From Symsagittifera roscoffensis (lineage: Eukaryota > Xenacoelomorpha > Acoela > Convolutidae): a stretch of 64,000 bases of DNA. The stretch covers positions 37,332,686 through 37,396,685 of the forward strand of contig NC_087067.1 in the NCBI RefSeq assembly GCF_963678635.1, written 5' to 3'. Below the pieces are notes generated by a model. The model was given only the letters and a program-made list of their open reading frames with translations. It had not been told where the DNA came from and did not search any database. Shown here one piece after another: positions 23,401 through 35,400 of this stretch (positions are counted from its first letter, which is position 1; each line of letters opens with the position of its first letter). The translations under genes were made by a program, and so were the position numbers.

Positions 23401-26400
23401 ACTTAAAGTAAGAGTTGAGATGATTAGGTATGAATCCTTTCTAGATCTCACAAATTATTTATTGAAGCATGCGTTAGTTTTTTGCTTCGGCGTCTAACAC
23501 TTGTTGCTAGGTGTTTTGAATAAAGTAACAAATAAATATGAATTGGGGCTGTTTTTCATCAGACTACATTTGGTCACCGAAATCATAATTTTCAACAAAA
23601 AACTGTTAGACTCCGATGGTTATATCAACTAGCTAGGTTCAAACTCAAGCACATATTTGCCTGCTATCTTTTTCGGAGAAGATTTGGGGGCTCAGCTTGG
23701 ACTAGTTTACGCAAATTTCTGAGATTATTTTTAATTGCTAAAGTTTTTACGCAAAATATATATGCGTGGCAAGCAAATTTGAACTCCATTTTATTTCAAG
23801 TTGAATTGAAGCATGCTAATTGCTCAGAATTTTTTCGAAAATAAATTGACCGGTTAAACAACTTGTTTAATTTTTGGCTGGTTGCTTTTGATGGCATCAT
23901 GCACGTAACACCCGAATTTCTTAGTTTCTCTTTTTTGTTTAATTGAACACACCCTGTCGGACATTCCGTAGTTAATCAACAATGATTTGGTGTTATTTAA
24001 CTCATTCGCTCTAATTTTTTTTTATAACCGATGATAGTTTTTGGCTCATCGACAAATGTTTTTCGGTAATGAGCTACCGATAAACTATTTATGAATTATT
24101 CAACGATGAATCTGTGATTTTTTCAATGATGTAGCGCTGTGGTTTATAAATGTTTTGTTGCTTATTGATTTACTAATTAGGTTCCAAATAAAAACTTATG
24201 TTTTTCAAGTGATATTTTGTTTTCGCGCGATATATTGTTTTGGTATTTCAACATAACGAAAATAGCAAAAAAAAATTGATTGAAATGGGAATACATTAAA
24301 GCAAAGCCTGACTTTTTTTGGGAAAATTCATATTATTGCCTAGATCTAAAAACTGCAACAATTTTTTCATAACTTTTTTCTGGTTACATGGTACATAGCT
24401 TAACCAATAGTACTCAGTGTACCTAGAAGATTGTACTTAATGGAAAGTTCTCGGCGGCGCTGCAACAGGTTGTATTACCTTCTGCGCTTGATCAAATTGA
24501 TGCTTATTCAGTGATAAGTTATCTATATTGTTGGATTTTTGCACAATTTGAAGCAAATTTATTATAGCAAAGAATTGATTTTTGTTCACTTTTTATTGAT
24601 GAATCATCGTTGTATTTCAATGAGTATTACATGTTCAGCGAAGATCATCTATTGGAGATCAGTCTATGGGCAGCTGGCTATTTTGTGACTAAACGTTTTT
24701 TGGGGTACCGCAATTTTATCAAAATCATTTAACCAGAGTTTAGTACCTTTAAAAATTAGAATTTAGAAAATGTTATGAGATTTGGAACTAAAATTTTCTT
24801 TGAGCGCCATTGAGAAAAGTCAGACTGAAGGCATGGCTTAGATAATTTTTATTCTCAAAAATGCTGTTCAAGATCAGTCAATTAAAATGCGGAATTTTGT
24901 ACACTCAATTTAGATATGTAGAAAGTATTAGTTTGGCACGAAAACGCTACAAACTGGCCAAACTAAAAAATCACAACGTTTCTTTAGTTTGGCACAAAAA
25001 CTGACAGGAAATATCGAACTGCTTAGAGCGATGTAGTTACTGATATCTTACAAAATTTCTTTTTTCATACTCTATTCTCAGTTTATTTGGTCTAAGCTGA
25101 TGAGTCCTTCTAAACATCAAAACTTAACAAGAAAAAATCCTGGTTGAAAGAGATTTTCATTTCTCACTCAAGGCATCTCGATATATTTAAATGGTATAGA
25201 AAAAACCAATGATATGCAGTGGCGTGGTAGAAGTGATTTGAGCAGTTTTAAAATCGAGTCCAGAACAGGAAAAGGTAGGTTGTTTCGCGGTTTCCAGAAC
25301 AGAACCTTCTTTCCTGTGTTTTTTTTTGGGTTGGAATCATTGCCCAATTTCTTAAACAGTGTCGGAACTAGCTCAAAATTTGCAGGTTATTTTTATATTA
25401 ACTCTCCTTAATAGTAAGATGAAATCAAATCACTAACAGTACTCGAACTAATCAGCACGCACTTTTATCGAAAGGCAGAAAAGGTTCTCAATGAAAGACG
25501 AATGTATTTCTCAAAAATCGACTTTTTTATTTGATAATTTCAGGACGAGACATTCAAAACCTGGTGCGATGTGCACAATATAAACAACCAACCATATCAC
25601 TCGCGTCCATCCAGCCAATCACGTGGCTCCTTCATCAGTGCAGGCCCTCATTCCATAGCCCCCTCTGTGACGTCCTCTTTCTATGAGCAGCAGACTAGCA
25701 ACTGGCTGACCGAGTGTGGCTATTATGAGATGTGGCAGGGGCAGGAGAAGACCAGTGGGGAGGATCTGATTGCGGAGCTTATGGGGATGATCAATGCGTG
25801 TGAACAGGAGATAAACGCAATCCGGAAGGTAATAAATTGCTATGTGAATCAAAAGTGTGCGCAGAATGTTTTCTAGATTTCAAAACGTTCCAGAAAACTA
25901 TTCAAAATTGGAATAATTGCAATCTTTAATTAGAACTAGCTATGATTCATTTGATTTTAAGTGCTAATCGTGGGGGGCTATTCTCATGCGCAAAAAACTC
26001 GTGGGCAAAGGGCCGAAAATAAAATAAGCCGAAAGGCAATTTTTTAAAAGAATCATCTTCCATTCAATTGAAATAAATTAAATGAAGCAATATTTTGCAT
26101 TTTTCATAACGAAACCCTTGACATATAAAATTTGTTCCAATTCGGCGGCGGTCAGTAAAAGTAAATTTCTGCCGTTTTATATTCGGTCAATATCAATTTT
26201 AAATCCATGGAAATGCTTAATTTATTTCAGATTTTCTCGTTTTCTTTCCAAAATTTAGAATACTGAAACCTGATCGGCTGATTTTTATTTTTGCGCATTC
26301 GCTCCTTCGCACATGAGGGATTCCACCCTAATGGTGTTTGCAATATTTTATCTGAAACCATCAGTTGAAAACAATTAAACATAATTTGGAACTTGAAAAA

Positions 26401-29400
26401 GCGATGGACTAACGGAAGCGGCAAAAGCTATGTGGCAAGACTAGTTTAGTTGCCATAGTGAAACAACCATGTAGAAGAATTTGCAGATTATTTGTGCTCG
26501 ATTATTTGAAAACTTTTAGTCAGTCAATTTTGATATGTTGAGTTTCTATATGACGAGAAAAAAAAATTCAGTCCTTTCTGCACTCAAATTTTAAAAAGAT
26601 ATTTACGCATGATTATTCCGTGCTAAAAACGCGTAAGCGGCGACAAAACCCGCTCAAAAAATTCGTTTTTGAGTTGAAAAAATTATTTGGGCTAATTTAT
26701 ACGTTAATAGACGCTATATACATAATTTTGTACTTTACGTAGCAAATGGATTGAAAATTTGCAAAAAAAAATATTTGAAAAAATTATCAACATTTTTTTC
26801 CTAGACGTTAAAAAGCAGTCTGGGCATTCAAGTTTTCGTCCTAATACGAGCAGATTTTTTTAACTATGTTATGCAAATGTCGGTTTTTGTACGTGGAGAT
26901 GATAAAACTACACAAACGCGTAAAAAGTTCGTAACTTAAGCATAGTCGGTCGACAACAGTTGTTTTCAAACAACGAATATCAAACAAAAAAAGAAAAATT
27001 CAAAAGCAACTCGAAGCAACAGAGAGAGATGATGTCGTAGGAGTGACGTCATTATCAGTATCCAATAAGGAACAGCAGGAGCAAGAGAGGAGTTTGAAAT
27101 GCAGAGAAGTGTCTTTAGAAGTGGTTGAAACGGCAGTCAAAGAACAACTGTCCATTGTTAGACAAGAGCTGGAGTTAGTTTTCATTTTATTTTGCTGTTT
27201 GGCTCGATCGTTTTTTCTCCCTCCCACAAATCTGCTACGACTGTGAGATATGTAGAGAATTATTTCAAGGTTTTCCAATTTTCAAAACAAATTAACGGAA
27301 ATAAAAACATTCGGAGTCATTTATTTCATAAAGTTTTGCGCATCTTTGACTCTGGAACCAGTTTTGTTTCTTGTGTAGTTTTCTTACTGCTCGTATAAAA
27401 TGATCGATGGTTCATTAATCAATCAGTTCTCAGTGCGTAGTAGAGCTCTCAAAAACCCTTAAAATGCCATCGAATCTTAGACGCCACATCCTAAGTGTCG
27501 TCTAGAGTTTGTTGACTGCTTTAGTTTTCTGCAAGAGGCAGATTTTGAAGAAGCTGAGTAATTGTTGAGCTTATCTTATTGTTTGCAGTGAGTTCAAAGT
27601 GTGTGCACATGCGTTTGATGACATTGCAGTCACTCTCCTCGCTCTATCTCTTCAGTTCCACTCCATGGAACCATTAGTCGACTTCTTCAAAGAGGTATGT
27701 AGAAGTGGTTATGACTCGTCTGCTGTCCCCCATTTCAGAAATTTTTTTTTAATAATAGTTCTTGTTTCTATGGTCCAGTTGTCATAGAGTTTGGCCAGCT
27801 GATTAAATTGCCTTTCTATATGATTATCTTATTCGATCCTTTGGGATGGTTAATTTTTGTTTTCATAATCCAATTGTCATACAAATTGAAAATTGGCCTG
27901 CCAGTTGAGTATATTTACAAATACAATGAAAATATTGCGTGCCCTAAAATCTCAAGAAAAACAGCATTTTGATGTAACTGATAGTGCCATCTTTCATACT
28001 TAGATTTACAGGGATCCATTTACCATACATGTATCTGCTTGACTGATTGCTAGATTTTTTCCCAGACAAAATCAGTTTTTCTCAAATCAGTTTTCCTCTC
28101 TTGGAATCCTTATCTTCGATGATTGAAACTTATTTCTTTGATGACGATTAATTTCAGCTTTTCAAAGTTACTACAAAATTAATTCAAAGTTTCAAAATTA
28201 TTGGCATAGCAATGTGTATCATGATGAAAATATTTTAATGTAGCAAAGATTTTGACAACATTTTCTTTAGTTTTAAATCGCCGAGATAAAAAAAGTTTTG
28301 GGTTTTTATTGCAGCTGTTGACTAACCTGGAGTACAATGGCTTGCTGTTGAGTCCCACTCTGAAGAACCTGACCGCCAATGCCGCCTGCTTACACGTTTT
28401 ACAATCCATGCTCAACTACATCATGGTAAGAGTGTGTCTTTCTCATTGACTAGTTAACAAAGCATTTAAAATTGAATTTTTTGTTGGATAGTCAATTTGA
28501 TTATGCACTTTAATCACAAGTATCCCAGATTTCCAAAAAAAATTTAGAAGGTGGGTTCGACGCTTCCTTCTCAGGGTTTTGACCCCTCTACCCAAAAGGA
28601 GACACTTCGGTACTATATTTTATGACATTCATTTCTAGTAGATGACGCGTAAATTTTTCTGAAAAAGCCTTCAAAGTTCTATTTTTAACTAGCCATTAAT
28701 GAAGAAACTTTTTATACCATCTAAAGAATAAGAATATCAATTTTTTGAGCTCAAATAGAAAAATCTCTGACCAGTGAAAGTTTTCGTGAAGTTATGAGGG
28801 TGTCAAAGTTGCCAATTTCGGAGAATATACTTGCGATATATTTCGTGCTATTATTGCAAAACCTGTGATTCAACCCGGCTCAGAAGTAGTTCCAAAAACA
28901 ATTGAGACCAGCTATTTAGCAAAAGAGCTCACGAGCTATGGTGGTCCTCGAGCATCTTAGCTTTCGACTGATAGGCTGAGTCGTAACCTTATCACCACCG
29001 CTTTACGCAGCATGTGTATAGGGTGATAAAAAACTTATTTGATTTGATATTTATCTTGTAAAATCATTCATAGCATTAATTTCAGGTTTTTGTGATATTG
29101 GGTGAAGAAAATAGACAATGATTTTTTTGCTGGTTTTTCAGCTGTGGGTATTTTTCAGCACAGCAATTTGTCTCGATTGGTTTCTCTTTTCCTTTTCTCT
29201 AACTTGACTTTGAAATCATTTTGACTAAGTATGCGCTGAGCAAATGTGACTACAAATGAAAAAAAAAATTTCATTTTGTTTTGCAATGAAACCAGGTGAA
29301 ATGAATTTTTGAACTAAAAAATCACTAGTGAGGGGAAAAGCAAAGAAGCATTTTAGCCTTGACTCTTAAACGACAATTTCGTTGGAGCATTCAGTGATTG

Positions 29401-32400
29401 AATGCGTAATACGACAACTCGCAATAAAAAAGACTCGCAACAAAAAACAAACTCGCATTATTTCATTTGCAACAAAATATAGCTTTTTGATTAAAAAACC
29501 ACTAACGCCAAACATTACTGCTTGGAACGCGATTGATGTATCAGTCGTGCCTAGTAAGCTTAGCGGAGCGAAGCAGAACGAGCTTTCGATACTTACCAAG
29601 ACCGCTTTATTTACTAACTTAGCGAGTGGTCGCTGTCCTTTAACTTATTTAGTTGTGTTTTGTTGCAAGTTGCCCTTGACTGCAAAATGTCGCTGTACTG
29701 ATTGCATGAGCTAATTAGTGCATGTGCAAATATTTATGACAACTGGAACGCTTAACCAGACAAATTTTTGGTGTAAAATTTTTTGGGAAAAAACTGGTCT
29801 TTTCCGATTCATATGCCTCTTGTACAATTAGAATGGAGGCGGAGCAAAAAGTAGAATGGTCCAAGTGTAAAATGGGTCCAAGAGCAGAAAAACAGAAAAA
29901 TATTGACTTTTATTGTTTTATACAGGCCAATTGATAAAGCGATTATTATAATCTTCAATAATAACACGAAAATGAATAAATTATGCATGAATTGGAAAAT
30001 TTCATTATTTTATTGATTGATTTTTTCTCAAATTATGCGTACACTAGTCGTTTCTTTGGTAATATTGACTATTCTTATAATTAATATACCGATTAGCTTA
30101 TAAAAGTTGATATTTTCTGTTTTATGGTCTTGGTCCCGTTCTGCTCGTAGACCATTCTGCGTAATGACTGACCACTAATTAGAATATATAGTTGCCTCCC
30201 GCATTAAAAAAAAAGTGAAAACGAATCGATTACAATGGATTTTCGTGGTCTAAAATGTTGTAAATACAATTGATTCCCATGTTACGTTCTGACAATAAAA
30301 TTGGACTAAAAATGGATTTAAATCCATTTTTTCTCGCCAAAACAAAATACATTATAATGCATTTGGAATCCATTATAATGGATTTTATAATAACTAGGAA
30401 ATCACATTAAAATGTTTTTTTTTCCACTTGATTTTTGTTTCGCGCGTCGTGCAAAATATTGCAAGAATTTTTGCATTTATCAAGTGAGTTATGCGGGAAC
30501 TTTGCAAAGCGAGTGTACTGCCTAATCCATTTCTAAACCTAAGCTCAAATTGCAAAAAGATTCCGTTAAGCTCTCCCCTTAACCAATGTTTACCCCTAAC
30601 GTTTGCCCCTTTGCTCCCCTTCAATCCCCCTAATGTTTGCCCCTTTGCTTCCACCCCCCTCCCCCACCTGAACGCCCTCCCCCCACCTGAACAACCCCCA
30701 CCACCTGAACAACCGCCCCCCCCCCCCCCCGCCTGAATTCATCCCGCCCACTGAACCCCCCTCCCCAAAAAAAAAAAAAAAAGTTACCGAAGGTAGTCAG
30801 AAAAAAACTAAATTGAACAACAGGCAACCAACGTAACCAACTTTAGTTTAAAACGTAGAAAAGGCTTTATGTGCGTTAAAACTCGCATCTCAGTAAAGTG
30901 GGAAAAAATCGATTATAATTTAGTTTCATTGTCAGTGTCCACAAAAGTGAAAAAAAAATCGATTATAAGGGATGAAAAGAGGATTTTGTTGCCTCGAACT
31001 CCAATGCGGGCTTATACTTAAGATACGGGAATTTGCACGTTGAAGCAATTGTTAAAAAAAGCTGATTTTTTCTTTTTGACTTAAAGTAAGAGTTGAGATG
31101 ATTAGGTATGAATCCTTTCTAGATCTCACAAGTTATTTATTGAAGCATGCGTTAGTTTTTTGCTTCGGCGTCTAACACTTGTTGCTAGGTGTTTTGAATA
31201 AAGTAACAAATAAATATGAATCGGGGCTGTTTTTCATCAGACTACATTTGGTCACCGAAATCATAATTTTCAACAAAAAACTGTTAGACTCCGATGGTTA
31301 TATCAACTAGCTAGGTTCAAACTCAAGCACATATTTGCCTGCTATCTTTTTCGGAGAAGATTTGGGGGCTCAGCTTGGACTAGTTTACGCAAATTTCTGA
31401 GATTATTTTTAATTGCTAAAGTTTTTACGCAAAATATATATGCGTGGCAAGCAAATTTGAACTCCATTTTATTTCAAGTTGAATTGAAGCATGCTAATTG
31501 CTCAGAATTTTTTCGAAAATAAATTGACCGGTTAAACAACTTGTTTAATTTTTGGCTGGTTGCTTTTGATGGCATCATGCACGTAACACCCGAATTTCTT
31601 AGTTTCTCTTTTTTGTTTAATTGAACACACCCTGTCGGACATTCCGTAGTTAATCAACAATGATTTGGTGTTATTTAACTCATTAGCTCTAATTTTTTTT
31701 TATAACCGATGATAGTTTTTGGCTCATCGACAAATGTTTTTCGGTAATGAGCTACCGATAAACTATTTATGAATTATTCAACGATGAATCTGTGATTTTT
31801 TCAATGATGTAGCGCTGTGGTTTATAAATGTTTTGTTGCTTATTGATTTACTAATTAGGTTCCAAATAAAAACTTATGTTTTTCAAGTGATATTTTGTTT
31901 TCGCGCGATATATTGTTTTGGTATTTCAACATAACGAAAATAGCAAAAAAAAATTGATTGAAATGGGAATACATTAAAGCAAAGCCTGACTTTTTTTGGG
32001 AAAATTCATATTATTGCCTAGATCTAAAAACTGCAACAATTTTTTCATAACTTTTTTCTGGTTACATGGTACATAGCTTAACCAATAGTACTCAGTGTAC
32101 CTAGAAGATTGTACTTAATGGAAAGTTCTCGGCGGCGCTGCAACAGGTTGTATTACCTTCTGCGCTTGATCAAATTGATGCTTATTCAGTGATAAGTTAT
32201 CTATATTGTTGGATTTTTGCACAATTTGAAGCAAATTTATTATAGCAAAGAATTGATTTTTGTTCACTTTTTATTGATGAATCATCGTTGTATTTCAATG
32301 AGTATTACATGTTCAGCGAAGATCATCTATTGGAGATCAGTCTATGGGCAGCTGGCTATTTTGTGACTAAACGTTTTTTGGGGTACCGCAATTTTATCAA

Positions 32401-35400
32401 AATCATTTAACCAGAGTTTAGTACCTTTAAAAATTAGAATTTAGAAAATGTTATGAGATTTGGAACTAAAATTTTCTTTGAGCGCCATTGAGAAAAGTCA
32501 GACTGAAGGCATGGCTTAGATAATTTTTATTCTCAAAAATGCTGTTCAAGATCAGTCAATTAAAATGCGGAATTTTGTACACTCAATTTAGATATGTAGA
32601 AAGTATTAGTTTGGCACGAAAACGCTACAAACTGGCCAAACTAAAAAATCACAACGTTTCTTTAGTTTGGCACAAAAACTGACAGGAAATATCGAACTGC
32701 TTAGAGCGATGTAGTTACTGATATCTTACAAAATTTCTTTTTTCATACTCTATTCTCAGTTTATTTGGTCTAAGCTGATGAGTCCTTCTAAACATCAAAA
32801 CTTAACAAGAAAAAATCCTAGTTGAAAGAGATTTTCATTTCTCACTCAAGGCATCTCGATATATTTAAATGGTATAGAAAAAACCAATGATATGCAGTGG
32901 CGTGGTAGAAGTGATTTGAGCAGTTTTAAAATCGAGTCCAGAACAGGAAAAGGTAGGTTGTTTCGCGGTTTCCAGAACAGAACCTTCTTTCCTGTGTTTT
33001 TTTTTGGGTTGGAACCATTGCCCAATTTCTTAAACAGTGTCGGAACTAGCTCAAAATTTGCAGGTTATTTTTATATTAACTCTCCTTAATAGTAAGATGA
33101 AATCAAATCACTAACAGTACTCGAACTAATCAGCACGCACTTTTATCGAAAGGCAGAAAAGGTTCTCAATGAAAGACGTATGTATTTCTCAAAAATCGAT
33201 TTTTTTATTTGATAATTTCAGGACGAGACATTCAAAACCTGGTGCGATGTGCACAATATAAACAACCAACCATATCACTCGCGTCCATCCAGCCAATCAC
33301 GTGGCTCCTTCATCAGTGCAGGCCCTCATTCCATAGCCCCCTCTGTGACGTCCTCTTTCTATGAGCAGCAGACTAGCAACTGGCTGACCGAGTGTGGCTA
33401 TTATGAGATGTGGCAGGGGCAGGAGAAGACCAGTGAGGAGGATCTGATTGCGGAGCTTATGGGGATGATCAATGCGTGTGAACAGGAGATAAACGCAATC
33501 CGGAAGGTAATAAATGCTATGTGAATCAAAGGTGTGCGCAGAATGTTTTCTAGATTTCAAAACATTCCAGAAAACTATTCAAAATTGGAATAATTGCAAT
33601 CTTTAATTAGAACTAGCTATGATTCATTTGATTTTAAGTGCTAATCGTGGGGGCTATTCTCATGCGCGAAAAACTCGTGGGCAAAGGGCCGAAAATAAAA
33701 TTAGCCGAAAGGCATTTTTTTAAAAGAATCATCTTCCATTCAATTGAAATAAATTAAATGAAGCAATATTTTGCATTTTTCATAACGAAACCCTTGAAAT
33801 GTAAAATTTGTTCCAATTCGGCGGCGGTCAGTGAAAGTAAATTTCTGCCGTTTTATATTCGGTCAATATCAATATTAAGTCCATGGAAATGCTTAATTTC
33901 TTTCAGATTTTCTCGTTTTCTTTCCAAAATTTAGATTACTGAAACCTGATCGGCTGATTTTTATTTTCGCGCATTCGGTCCTTCGCACATGAGGGATTCC
34001 ACCCTAATCGTGTTTGCAATATTTCATCTGAAACCATCAGTTGAAAACAATTAAACATAATTTGGAACTTGAAAAAGCGATGGACTAACGGAAGCGGCAA
34101 AAGCTATGTGGCAAGACTAGTTTAGTTGCCATAGTGAAACAACCATGTAGAAGAATTTGCGCTCGATTATTTGAAAACAAGCCGTTTATGTGAACAACTT
34201 TTGACTTTTTAGCTAGTCAATTTTGATCAGGGTTTCTATATGACGAGAAAAAAAAAACTCAGTGCTTTCTGCACTCAAATTTTAAAAAGATATTTTATGC
34301 ATAATTATTCCGTGCTAAAAACGCGTAAGCGGCGACAAAACCCGCTCAAAAAATTCATTAATAGACGCTAATAGACGCTATATACATAATTATACGTTTA
34401 TACGTTAATAGACGCTATATACATAATTTTGTACTTTACGTAGCAAATGGATTGAAAATTTGCAAAAAAAAATATTTGAAAAAATTATCAACATTTTTTT
34501 CCTAGACGTTAAAAAGCAGTCTGGGCATTCAAGTTTTCGTCCTAATACGAGCAGATTTTTGTAACTATGTTATGCAAATGTCGTTTTCTGTACGTGGTGA
34601 TGATAAAACTACACAAACGCGTTAAAAGTTCGTAACTTAAACATAGTCGGTCGACAACAGTTGTTTTCAAAAAACGAATATCAAACAAAAAAAAATTCAA
34701 AAGCAATTCGAAGTTTTTTCTTTTTTTTAACAATATATATACATATATTTTGTTATTGCCAAGGAAGAGCCAAATATAGCTTTCAAAACTAGTTTCCATT
34801 TGGAAAAATCAAAATTCTCAGCCTAAATGATCATTTTAACAATTTATTATCACTTTGATTGGTCGAAATCAGACGAAAAACCAAAACTTTCGAACCGGTT
34901 TTTCTCGACATTGGGATATTTTTTGGAAATTTTTAAATGTCGTTTAAATCACAACCAAAAGAGTTTTTATATGATATATCACTCAACCTTGTTCGATGAT
35001 TACTTGTGGTACCTGATTTTGCGGGGAAAAAAAACTAAAACACACCCAAACACCAATTTTTGCCCCATTTTCAATGGTAGAAACATTAAGATGGATTTCA
35101 ATTGATATATTTCTAAACTATTTTAAAACGGAATTGATTTTTCTCTGGACATGTTTACTTTATCTCACTAAGTTGTTCAAAATCTAAATCAATTTTTCTC
35201 GGGCATCTCTACCTTATCTGACTAAAAAAGGTTGCAAACCATTTTTGCCAGTTAGATCAGTGTAAAGAAACAAGCAACGCTATGTAAAGAAACAAGCAAC
35301 TCTGTTACTAAACAAGTATTCGTAACAGATTTTGTCATATTGCTTTCAAAAAAGCTCTTTAAAGCAACTTAGACTATCATTTGTGTCTATTTTTTTCTAT

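Larger units (their letters stand above)
20760..25543 (+). other. Intron C-D (copy 1) packed with elements
   Basis: 4.8 kb intron with no gene. It contains a partial hAT-like MITE (about 20880-20990), a family E fragment (about 21118-21260), a long-TIR MITE (22185-22494) and a C-rich family C element (about 22545-23300). All are present at the matching place in copy 2, so they predate the duplication. Confidence 0.7.
19314..27016 (+). repeat. 7.7-kb in-gene tandem duplication, copy 1
   Basis: Direct repeat with the segment at 27020-34713. The offset is 7706 at exon A, 7666 in the middle and 7678 at exon D, the changes being small indels. It contains the 3' part of exon A, complete exons B, C and D and their introns. 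The interior from about 20.6 to 25.8 kb is almost identical between copies, while the outer parts differ by many substitutions and indels. Confidence 0.95.
28426..33221 (+). other. Intron C-D (copy 2)
   Basis: Almost identical to 20760-25543, with the same elements in the same order: MITE head about 28546, family E about 28784, long-TIR MITE 29851-30160, family C about 30211. Differences I noticed are scattered single bases and run-length changes. Confidence 0.75.
27020..34713 (+). repeat. 7.7-kb in-gene tandem duplication, copy 2
   Basis: Second copy of 19314-27016. It starts in the middle of exon A and ends where the copies diverge after gcaattcgaag. It carries a truncated exon A and intact exons B, C and D. 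No stop or frameshift is seen in the duplicated complete exons. Confidence 0.95.
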
